NCBI GenBank assembly: GCA_021160245.1
Contig: JAGHCW010000154.1
Location: 1 to 58,197, forward strand
Length of the DNA stretch: 58,197 bases
Direction of reading: 5' to 3'
From: a bacterium
GTDB lineage: Bacteria > B130-G9
The notes beneath the pieces were generated by a model. That model worked only from the letters and a program-made list of their open reading frames with translations, had not been told where the DNA came from and did not search any database. This document shows positions 19,204 to 27,900 of the stretch, in pieces (the first letter of the stretch is position 1; the number at the start of each line of letters is the position of its first letter). The position numbers and the translations under genes are program-made.

Positions 19204-20223
19204 GTGACAGAAGACATGAAAGGGCGCGACTATGTCCGAGGCGCCTTCAAAAGACAGAGAATGAGCAGGTTTGCGGCGTATCCCGTGCTGGGCGCGGTTA
19301 GCGCCAAGTTTCATGGGATCACGATCAGGGAGTTTCTGACGGACGCTGCGAAGTTCGCAGCAGCTCAGATAGAGGCTTGCGAGCGATTTGAGCCGGACAT
19401 AATCGTGATGATGGCAGACCTCGTTATGGAGCCGGAGGCCATGGGCCAGAAGGTTGATTACTTCGATGATCGCATGAACCAACAGCGAGGCTACCTCCTA
19501 GAGGACAAGTCCAAGTTGGCCAGGCTCTCCGTGCCCAACCCGAGCGCGGACGGAAGGATGCCCTTCTACTTGGAAGCCTGTTCTCGTGTCTCCCAGGCAG
19601 GCCTTGATGCCGCCATCGGAAATGTCATCAACGGGCCGTGGTCGCTCGCTTGCGAACTGCGGGGAGCCGAGAAGATTATCCTCGACACTTTCGATGACCC
19701 AGACTTCGTCAAACAACTCATGCAATTCTCAACCGAGGTCGTCAAGTCCTTTGGCGAGGCGGCTGCCAACACCGGCACCGGCATTAGCCTATCGGAGGCG
19801 CCCGCCTCGTGCAGTCTCATCTCGCCATCAATCTACAGGGAATTCGTGATGCCCTATCACAAAGAGGTCGTTGACCATTTTAGCGCCCAAAAGAAGGGCA
19901 TAACGATTCACGTCTGCGGATTCATAGACCCGATCATGGAAATGCTCGTTGATACCGGCCCGGCCGCGATCAGCTTTGACGCGCCGTCGTCGCTCCCGAT
20001 GATGCTCTCGGCCTCAAATGAAAGGACCGTTGTGATTGGCAACGTCCCCACAACGCAGTTCCTAAGTGACGATAGGGACGCGATGCACAAGGCCGTCAAT
20101 CAGTGCAAGGAAGCGGCCGTGAATGCGAACGCTTTTATCGTCGCATCCGGCTGCGAGGTGCCCATACCGTCGACAGCTAAAAGCATCGAGTATTTCATGG
20201 AGGCCGCAAGACAACCCAGATAA
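19204..20223 (+). CDS. MtaA/CmuA-like member of the uroporphyrinogen decarboxylase superfamily
   Basis: A 339-residue URO-D-fold protein. The zinc-binding pattern of the cobamide-dependent methyltransferases is present: H236-x-C238 (HVCG) and C317 (SGCEVP). This places it with MtaA/MtbA/CmuA-type methylcobalamin methyltransferases rather than with haem-synthesis UroD. Other family blocks are GPWSLACELRG and SEAPASCSLISP. No corrinoid protein or substrate methyltransferase gene is adjacent, so the methyl acceptor cannot be named. The start is GTG 19204 with a purine-rich GGGAG upstream; ATG 19216 is possible. It ends 122 bp before a convergent gene, with hairpin repeats between them. Confidence 0.85.
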   Translation: MTEDMKGRDYVRGAFKRQRMSRFAAYPVLGAVSAKFHGITIREFLTDAAKFAAAQIEACERFEPDIIVMMADLVMEPEAMGQKVDYFDDRMNQQRGYLLEDKSKLARLSVPNPSADGRMPFYLEACSRVSQAGLDAAIGNVINGPWSLACELRGAEKIILDTFDDPDFVKQLMQFSTEVVKSFGEAAANTGTGISLSEAPASCSLISPSIYREFVMPYHKEVVDHFSAQKKGITIHVCGFIDPIMEMLVDTGPAAISFDAPSSLPMMLSASNERTVVIGNVPTTQFLSDDRDAMHKAVNQCKEAAVNANAFIVASGCEVPIPSTAKSIEYFMEAARQPR

Positions 20224-20258
20224 ATTTCTTGCGCTCTGAATCTTTTCCGATGATGTCA

Positions 20259-20302
20259 GGCGGGCTTTCCAGCCCAGTGCAGGGCGGGCTTTCCAGCCTG
20301 CC
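20259..20302. repeat. Two direct copies of the hairpin-forming repeat GGCGGGCTTTCCAGCC
   Basis: The 16-bp unit occurs at 20259-20274 and 20283-20298. The first copy can form GGGCT/AGCCC and the second GGCGGGCT/AGCCTGCC (one G-T pair), both around a TTCC loop. They lie between convergent genes, so they could stop transcription from both sides. No T-run follows, so they look more like REP-type intergenic repeats than classical terminators. Confidence 0.6.
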
Positions 20303-20345
20303 TACCGTAGAGCTCAGCCTGCTCCACTCGCCTCACAGACGGCAA

Positions 20346-21365
20346 TCAGGAGAAGAAACGAAGTAGCCTTAGGATGCCCTGCTTCGGGAAATCGGCGCTC
20401 ATCTCTGATGTCAACATCGCCCTGTTCTTGACGAACCAATCATACGTGTTGTTGAGCGCGTCAACAGCGCTTATTCTCGGTTGCCAACCCAAGAGACGCT
20501 TGGCCTTTGAGCAATCCAGGAGGAAGTCCTTGTCCGCTATCAAATAATGTTCCGTCCCAAGCGGCGAGAGACGAAGCGCGTCAAGAACCACCAGGCATAG
20601 TCTGGCTAGAAAACCAGGAATTCGCACAATTTTCGATCCGGTGCCCGCATTTTCGACAAGGGAGTTCATCTGATCAATGAGCAGAGGTGTGTCGTCGGCG
20701 CCGATGTTGAATATCTCGCCCGACACGTCTTTTTCCCATGCAAGTATGCACGCCTCAATCAGGTCTTGGTATGCGAGCATCTGAAAGCGGTTCTGACCTT
20801 TGCCGATGATGTAAATCCGCTTGCCCATTCTCACCCAATCAAAGAGAATCGTGAGCAGCCCCAATCGCCCCGCTCCGATGATAAACCGAGGGCGGATTAT
20901 ATTTATCTCTTGGCCTCGCTCCATGTATCGCCGACATGCTTCTTCGGCGGCCAGCTTGCTGCGCCCATAATCGCCCATCGGCGCGGTTCGACAAGTCTCA
21001 TCGCATCCGATTCTCTCTGGCTTGCCGTAAACAATACTGCTGGATACATGAACGATTCGCTTCACGCCGGCTGCCTGGGCGGCTTCGAGCACATTCTCGG
21101 TGCCCTCAACATTGACCTTCCAAAAAAGCCTCCCGGCGCGCGAGCATGGCAGCAGGGATACGAGATTGAAGACGGCATCAACGCCTCGCATCGCGCTTTT
21201 CAGGGCGTCTTTATCACCCACATCACCGTGAACGACATCGAGATTGGGATGAGCCAGGTCAAGATCAGTCCGAACATCAAAGACACGAACTCTCTCCCCT
21301 CGCTCAAGAAGCGCTTTAGCCAGGTTCTTGCCAACAAAACCGGCGCCTCCAGCAACCAGTAACAT
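20346..21365 (-). CDS. NAD-dependent epimerase/dehydratase (extended SDR)
   Basis: A 339-residue extended short-chain dehydrogenase/reductase. It has the Rossmann motif G6-x-x-G9-x-x-G12 (GGAGFVG), Asp30 after the second beta-strand suggesting NAD(H) preference, and catalytic Ser108/109, Tyr133 and Lys137 (YGRSK). The closest look-alikes are UDP-sugar 4-epimerases and 3-beta-HSD-type enzymes; the substrate cannot be fixed. GAGGA lies 7 nt before the ATG. It is the second gene of a two-gene unit, 46 bp downstream of a paralogous SDR, and is convergent with the MtaA-like gene. A role in nucleotide-sugar or lipid-linked glycan modification is the most economical guess. Confidence 0.9.
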   Translation of the reverse strand: MLLVAGGAGFVGKNLAKALLERGERVRVFDVRTDLDLAHPNLDVVHGDVGDKDALKSAMRGVDAVFNLVSLLPCSRAGRLFWKVNVEGTENVLEAAQAAGVKRIVHVSSSIVYGKPERIGCDETCRTAPMGDYGRSKLAAEEACRRYMERGQEINIIRPRFIIGAGRLGLLTILFDWVRMGKRIYIIGKGQNRFQMLAYQDLIEACILAWEKDVSGEIFNIGADDTPLLIDQMNSLVENAGTGSKIVRIPGFLARLCLVVLDALRLSPLGTEHYLIADKDFLLDCSKAKRLLGWQPRISAVDALNNTYDWFVKNRAMLTSEMSADFPKQGILRLLRFFS

Positions 21366-21411
21366 AGTCCATTCCTCGTCTCTTGAGGCGCCGGAGCACC
21401 CCGATTCACGC

Positions 21412-22416
21412 TCAACCGGAGGAGATCACGCTCGATGGGAGCATACCCATCTTGATCGCCCATTCAATGGCTTCCATATACCCTCTTTTGATGCCGTAAT
21501 TCGGCTCCATTCCAAGAATATCAATGGACTTCTGAGGATCGCATCCGACATTCCGGACGGTCTCGCCAACAATGTGGAAGTTCTCGGAGTATATACCGAA
21601 ATTGTTGATAGCGACATCAATATGCTCGCAGAGATTGCCGAGAATGGCCGGTATGAAAAGCGGCGTGAGCGCTACGCCCAAGATGTCGGCCAGCGCCTGA
21701 TATATGAGCAAGGTCGAATAAGGCTCCTTGTCAGATATCCAAGACAGCTCGCCGTTTGCCTCGTCCTTCTTTTCGGCCAGCAAGATGGCGTCAACGAGCG
21801 ACTCGACGTTGGTGAGACTCCTCAGATGGTGGCCATCACCAAATATGGGCGGTCGCCCGCCTTTCACCATGTTGATGAGCTTGACCATCCTGCCGGACAT
21901 TCGTGGGCCAAAATACATACAAGGCCTCAAGATCACGCATTGCATTCCGTTCTTGCCATGAGCTTCCATGACGGAAATTTCAGCAGCCCGCTTGCTCCTG
22001 CCATAAGGACTCTCCGGCCTACACGGGCCGGTCTCGGTCATCAGCGTATCGCGGTCTTTGTTAAAGCCCTGGGCCGCGTTGCTGCTAATGTGTATGAACT
22101 TTTTTACCCCAGATTCAAGCGCCTCGGCCAGGACGTTTCGCGTGCCCTGGGTGTTTATCTCGTGAAACTCATTGGCCTTCTTCGGATGAATTATTCCTGC
22201 GCAGTGGACAACCGTATGGACATCGTTTGCAGCCCCCTTCAGACTGCTGGCGTTCCGGACATCGCCAAAGATGATGTCCTTGACACCAAATCCCTGAAGC
22301 TCCGTCGTGTTCGAACCACGCATGGTGAAGCAACGAATGTCGCGCTTACCCAAGGCAAGCCTCTCGACGAGTGTCGTTCCCAACCAGCCCGGAGCCCCCG
22401 TTACAAGAACTCTCAT
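21412..22416 (-). CDS. NAD-dependent epimerase/dehydratase (extended SDR), first of a pair
   Basis: A 334-residue extended SDR with the Rossmann motif G7-x-x-G10-x-x-G13 (GAPGWLG) and catalytic Ser111/112, Tyr138 and Lys142 (YGRSK). The C-terminal substrate domain differs clearly from that of its neighbour, so the two probably act on different substrates or steps. AGGAGG sits 6 nt before the ATG at 22416, the strongest ribosome-binding site of this pair. The promoter should lie in the 189-bp divergent gap shared with the GT-C membrane protein gene at 22606. That arrangement hints at a shared glycan pathway. Confidence 0.9.
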   Translation of the reverse strand: MRVLVTGAPGWLGTTLVERLALGKRDIRCFTMRGSNTTELQGFGVKDIIFGDVRNASSLKGAANDVHTVVHCAGIIHPKKANEFHEINTQGTRNVLAEALESGVKKFIHISSNAAQGFNKDRDTLMTETGPCRPESPYGRSKRAAEISVMEAHGKNGMQCVILRPCMYFGPRMSGRMVKLINMVKGGRPPIFGDGHHLRSLTNVESLVDAILLAEKKDEANGELSWISDKEPYSTLLIYQALADILGVALTPLFIPAILGNLCEHIDVAINNFGIYSENFHIVGETVRNVGCDPQKSIDILGMEPNYGIKRGYMEAIEWAIKMGMLPSSVISSG

Positions 22417-22605
22417 CTAGCACCTCCTGAAAACATCTCAAACAAATGACCAATAGTTGAATTCGGAGAAGGCAACCGGCTGACCAATTTGCCGTTCGCC
22501 CGGAATGCTCATTGTCTCTTCAGTTCGCTCATTGTCAAGTTCTATTTTATTGACAAGAGGTCAAGGTTTGGTAGCGTCAAGACTGATTATCCCTGTTGTG
22601 AGCCA

Positions 22606-24627
22606 ATGTATCGGACAAGACAGATGACAAATGAGCGAATGAAAACTCCCTGGATGCTGGTTCTGTTCGGAGCGCTAGCCGCCAGCAGCCTGTTAATCTT
22701 CTCCAATGTCATCGACTCCTTCTTCATGGGCGAGACGCTCGATTACCTCGGCCTTGTGAATGCCCGCATATTCTTCCACAATCTATGGGGCGACACGGCC
22801 TATATGAGCGCTCATTACGCAAGATGCGCCGTCCGAGCCCAATGGGGCATTGAGCAGTTCCTATTCGGAAGCAACCCGGTCGGATATCACATAGTAAACA
22901 TCCTATTTCACGCGATCAATGCATTCCTGCTGTTTATTCTCGCAAGGAAGATACTGGGCACGAGCAAAGCGACGACGGCGGCGGGGATCATCGGAGCGTT
23001 CATCTTCATCGCTCATCACGGGACAGCGGAGAACGTCCGGTGGATAACGGAGCGATGGGACCTTTCCATGGGGTTCTTCTACATCTGCGCGCTCTTGGTT
23101 TTCATTAGATATCGAGAGCGGGGCCGCGGACCGCATCTGCTGACTCTCTCAGTTGTGCTCTTCTTTCTTTCTGTATGTTCAAAGGAGATGGCCTTCTCGT
23201 TTCCGCTCATCATACTCGCATACGATCTCTGCTATCTAGGTGGCTACCGCGACTTAAGAGGTTTTTTGAGGCGAAAACTGCCCGCCCATTTCCCCTTCTG
23301 GCTCGCCACGCTGCTTTATTTCGCCTATAGATTTGCCCGTCACCAAAACGTCGCGGACTATCAGACAGCGCTCTTCGGCACCTCTACTCTGCTGCACAGC
23401 GTCGCGTCATATTTCTCTTGGTTTGCGTACCCATTCGGCAAGTGGGTCGCGGCCGCGATTCTGCTCTTTGCGTTCGTATTGGGAGGCAAGAAGCTGAGGT
23501 TCATCGTTCTATTCGTCGCGATTGCCATGTTGCCCGCCTCGCGCATTCCAGAGGTTTGGCGCGGTTACCTGCCGACATTGGGCTTTTGCATACTTTGGGG
23601 CGCAATTCTCACAACGGACTGGGTCGGTGAGTTCAGGAAAAAGTTGGGCAGGCCCCCTATGGCCTCTCAGCAACGCGGAGGCGCGAGGCGCATTGTGCTG
23701 CTTGCTCAATGTGTTGTTGTGGCCATTCTTCTTGCTACGAACGCTCATACGACATTGAAAGAGAACGCTGCCTGGGACGAAAACGCCACGAAGCTGGGAT
23801 TCCTGGCCTCCAAGATCAAGGCCGATCATCCTGACCTTCCTTCGGGCTCTGTGATATATGTGGTTGGTTTTGAAAGTGAAACGGATAAGGTGCTTGATCC
23901 TCTATTCTGGACGTCTCCCCTTGTCTTCCTAAACGACGAGATCAAGGTCGAGGCGTTCCCATTCCAGCATCTATATCCCAATTTCGCTCGCGGCTCCGCA
24001 ACCTCCCAGGATGGGTTCTATATATATGCTTTCACCGATGGTTCGCTCCATGAAGCACACGACTTGAAGAGGAGGCTGATTGAGCGTGAGGCATCCGCCA
24101 AAGACGGGTCAATGATTAGCCTCCTTGACCACACGGCTATTCTGCGCTCATCGGGTGATTCAATCGGACAAGAGAGCTGTATCAAGCTCAAGACGCCGGA
24201 GAACACCGCGAAATGGAGCAATACAATTGAGGTCGAGATTGCCCTGGAGGAAGGAGAGCCGGTGGAGAGCGAGCCTATCGGAAAACTCTCTTGGACTAGC
24301 ACAGACCAGGCGTCGATGGCGCTTTCGGCCTGCTCGCTGAGTTTCCGATTGAGAACGGACACGAGTTCGAACACGTACCGGCTCCCGGTCGGTTCCCTTG
24401 CCAGCTGGGTCTTTGCGCGCGAAATTAAGGAGCTCTCACTCTGCATCGAAGGAGGACCAGCACGAGTTTCGGTTAGCCGCATTGACGCCTGCCAACAGCG
24501 ATTTATAGAGACCAATGAGACGGGGCCTGCGTGGACAGGCTTCGATGATCCTCTCCACGGTTTCGTATTGCCCAGGTTCATGCGTATGCCTCGTGAGAGA
24601 TTCAATTACTTTACTGGCGCCAGATGA
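22606..24627 (+). CDS. TMTC/GT-C-like polytopic membrane protein, probable glycosyltransferase
   Basis: About 673 residues. The first half has roughly ten TM segments and GT-C-type landmarks. These are GYHIVNILFHAINAFLLF, a H-H-G-x-A-E-N-V-R-W-x-x-x-R-W-D stretch (compare H-P-x-x-x-x-x-V-A-W-x-x-x-R-x-D in TMTC/DUF1736 proteins), and SKEMAFSFPLIILAYD (compare SKE-A-x-x-x-P-x-x-x-x-x-x-D). These families move sugars from polyprenyl-phosphate donors onto extracytoplasmic acceptors. The C-terminal ~250 residues are soluble and beta-rich, with no TPR repeats. The open frame extends back to a TTG at 22489, but ATG 22606 (or 22624/22639) is the more likely start because membrane topology begins right after it. 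The exact substrate is unknown. Confidence 0.7.
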   Translation: MYRTRQMTNERMKTPWMLVLFGALAASSLLIFSNVIDSFFMGETLDYLGLVNARIFFHNLWGDTAYMSAHYARCAVRAQWGIEQFLFGSNPVGYHIVNILFHAINAFLLFILARKILGTSKATTAAGIIGAFIFIAHHGTAENVRWITERWDLSMGFFYICALLVFIRYRERGRGPHLLTLSVVLFFLSVCSKEMAFSFPLIILAYDLCYLGGYRDLRGFLRRKLPAHFPFWLATLLYFAYRFARHQNVADYQTALFGTSTLLHSVASYFSWFAYPFGKWVAAAILLFAFVLGGKKLRFIVLFVAIAMLPASRIPEVWRGYLPTLGFCILWGAILTTDWVGEFRKKLGRPPMASQQRGGARRIVLLAQCVVVAILLATNAHTTLKENAAWDENATKLGFLASKIKADHPDLPSGSVIYVVGFESETDKVLDPLFWTSPLVFLNDEIKVEAFPFQHLYPNFARGSATSQDGFYIYAFTDGSLHEAHDLKRRLIEREASAKDGSMISLLDHTAILRSSGDSIGQESCIKLKTPENTAKWSNTIEVEIALEEGEPVESEPIGKLSWTSTDQASMALSACSLSFRLRTDTSSNTYRLPVGSLASWVFAREIKELSLCIEGGPARVSVSRIDACQQRFIETNETGPAWTGFDDPLHGFVLPRFMRMPRERFNYFTGAR

Positions 24628-24691
24628 TCGCATCCTCGCTATCTCTGGGCGAGGTGAAACAGGACATCATCGCGGGGAATTAAAAAAGCGC

Positions 24692-24721
24692 TTGACTCAA
24701 AACCAAGTTAAGTAGTACATT
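24692..24721 (+). promoter_or_regulatory. Putative promoter in the 282-bp gap before the TolB/ZU5/PKD gene
   Basis: TTGACT (24692-24697), an 18-bp spacer and TACATT (24716-24721). It would leave a leader of about 180 nt. The rest of the gap (24628-24909) shows no gene; a short C-then-T run near 24811-24826 has no hairpin. Confidence 0.3.
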
Positions 24722-24894
24722 CGCGCCAGATAATGATAGGGATAGAGGGTGGTTTTCCTGCTCTGAAAGCCTTTAGATCAGGCTGTCAAAGCACAAATAG
24801 CCCACCTCAATCCCCCCTTTTTTTAACAAATGAAATGGACTTGCGATCTATCTTGCTCTGAACATGAGTTCGTTTCGGCACGTTCAACTAGAAT

Positions 24895-24900
24895 AGGAGG
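24895..24900 (+). promoter_or_regulatory. Ribosome-binding site AGGAGG deciding a GTG start
   Basis: AGGAGG directly abuts the in-frame TTG at 24901, which is therefore too close to be used. GTG at 24910 stands 9 nt away and begins the signal peptide, so it is the better start. Confidence 0.7.
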
Positions 24901-24909
24901 TTGAGAACG

Positions 24910-27900
24910 GTGCGCAGAATGGTCTTAATGGGGACTAGCTGTATTTTGTTGAGCCTCGTCCTGGCATCCTTTTGCCTTGCAGAAACGGACACTTGGGAGG
25001 GAATGGGCCTCGACTTTCGCACACTGTGCGATAAGTCTGGCACTCTAGCCGAGCCGCGGATTGACTTCGATCGCGTTGTTTTCGGTGACCGGTCCGCATC
25101 GACGTGGCGAATCTATTACTACGAATATCGGACGGACGAAATAGTCGGCCCGATACCATACGAGGGACTTAGTCAGCAGAATCCGGACATTGATTTCAAT
25201 CAGATATGCTACACGGAGCGCCGGGTCACGAGTGGGACGAGGTGGGTCTATATATATGACATAGAGACCGGTAGCCACTCGGCTGTGGACTCTCAGACCT
25301 CTGTCGCGCAGCTCTCTCCGCACATCTATAAGGGCTATGTGGTCTGGCATGACAACAGGGCAGGATTCTCGAATTACAATATCTACATGTATGATTATAG
25401 CGATGATTCCGTGTATCCAGTCTGCGAGACTAGTGGCAATCAGCAGTATGCGGACATAGACGACTATCGCGTTGTCTATGAGACCCGAACGGCTCACAGC
25501 CAGCCAGATATCCAGATGTATGATTTTAATGGCACGGCTCCCGGCTCAGGTTCCTATCGAGCGATATGCTACGGCGGCTGGTATGCGGAGCGACCCTCTA
25601 TTCATGGGAAACGCGTCGTCTGGCAAGACTTGAGAAATGGCAACTACGACATCTTCATGTATGACATGGATAGAGAATCCGGAGATGAGGAAGTCGAAAT
25701 CTGTGTGCACTCTGGCCACCAGCAGAATCCCCATATCCGAGGAGATTTCGTATATTGGCAAGACTCGCGCTCCGACGGCTACGGGCCGGGAGTCTATTGC
25801 TACGACCTCAGATACGATCAGGAGATATTCCTAACTTCATCAAGTGGCGCTCCGACTGCATATCGCGGCCGCGTCGTCTGGGCAGCAGGTGGTGACATCG
25901 AATCCGCCATTCTGCCGGCCTATACGAATTTGAGCATTCCCGGCGGGCAGCACGGAACAAAAGGCTTGGAGGGCCCCGGATTCCGGCCTCTGGATTACGG
26001 CGGAGACATTGATCTCAGCTATACCGGGGACGATTCACCAAGTCATGACTGGCGCCCCTCGGAGTATGCCTATATCCTCTCGGTTGACGGCGGCACGCTC
26101 TACCAAGTATGCGATGATGGCGTCCACATGTACGAGGCATCACAAGATTACGGTCTTTATGGAGGCAACTTGTGGACAGATGGCGGTTGTACGGCTGTTC
26201 TTATGTTCCGCGAGGGGACGAAGGTCATCATCGGGCCGAACACATACATGGAGCTCAAATGGATACACCCGCTGTCCTTAACTAGACTGGAAACTCTGAT
26301 CCAAAACTACATCGGCGTTGACGATGTTGATAAGTTCGTGGAGGCTTCCGGTGACCTGAAGAGCTTGTTGGACTCATCCAACGCAAAGCCCGGCAGATTG
26401 AGCGACGCCGTCTATCTCATGGGCAAATACAATGACAACATAAGCAACAGCGTCGAAAAGGCCATAGAGACGTTTACATCCAAAGGCAAGGACATCCCCA
26501 ACCATTTGATGCGCTCGCGGATATTCTGCAACACTGCGAAATGTAGTCTATATGTGGCTGGTAATGGCCTGAATGTTCTCAAGGCTCTACTGAAGCTCTG
26601 GCACCTTCTGAATCTAGACGCATACTTAAGCGAGATTGAGAACAAGGCCCTTAACCCCTATATGGCGTCGTTCACCGAGAAGATGACAGATGCCAATCCC
26701 TGGGAGTTTGCGTCGGTAGAGGCGTACCAAGACAAAGCAGATATAATCGAAACGATGCTTGCCACCAATTCGCACGATCACATGATGACGAGCAGTCTCT
26801 TCCACCAGTGGTGGTGGTCGTGGGACGAGGACATCCCCACCGGCGAATGGAATGCCTTATTCCATGCGAAGGGCAAATGGGACGAGGGCGGTGACTGGGA
26901 TTCAACCAGGCAGACCGGTTCTGACACCTACCACTACCGCAGGCGCGACAAAGTAGTCGATTTCACCCGTTGTGAGCCCGGCGGCGGCACGCTGGTCAAT
27001 GTATTCCTGAAGGCCGTGGCCGGAAACATCTGCGACTTCGTGACCGAGATAGCCGGCAACTTCCTCAGCACAGAGTTCAAATTCGTTATCCAAGCGATGG
27101 ACGATAACAAAAACATCAATCAGGTCGTGCTTGAAGAGGGGCACATCAGAAACGTTAATGACATTCTGGAGGCGAAAGACAATAAGAAACCGATGACGCT
27201 CTTTAAGTTCTCCAACACAGGATGGCAGTCACGATGCACGCTCGCGGTTTATCGCACGAAGTTCGAGGCCGATGTCAGCGACACCGGAGTTGTTACAATC
27301 GACATGACAGAGGGCCAAGCCATTCTGGGCAACTGCATCAATGACGATTGGGAATCGGACGATTTCTGGCCGATAACTTGGAATGAGGGGAAGATCGTTA
27401 TAAATCCGGGCGAGGAGAGCGATTCTCTTCCAGTCCCCTACAGGATTGAGTGGCCATTCGTTACAGCCGTTTCCCCAACGCAGTATCATGCAGTCGCTTC
27501 CGAAGATGTTACCTATCGCTTCGAGTTCTCGGACTCGATGGACCAGGAGAGCGTGCAGGAAGACGGCCTGCTTAACCTCGTCGATAGCGCAAGCAACGTG
27601 AAATACGACGACACGATCCAGAACCTCATCGACGGTGGCGTTCTCACAGGTCACTGGGAGGGCCTTACAGAGGAGGATGAACGTTCAATGGTCTTGGTTC
27701 TTGTTCATACGAGCGACCTGGACTACGATGTGTACACCTACACTCTCGGTGTGAATGGTTGCGTTGACGAGGCCGGACGCCCGGTTCAAGATGGATCGGT
27801 TGAGATGGACTTCGCAGTTGTCGCCCCGATCGGCGCCGCTGGTGGCACTGCATCAACTCCAGGCGGCGTTGAGGTTGAAATACCGGCAGGAGCGATTGTC

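Noticed and set aside
22489-22605. N-terminal extension of the GT-C protein from TTG 22489
   Set aside because: The extension has no ribosome-binding site and no conserved look. ATG 22606 begins shortly before the first TM segment.
24811-24826. C-run followed by T-run as a terminator of the GT-C gene
   Set aside because: No stem precedes the T-run, and it lies almost 200 bp after the stop codon.
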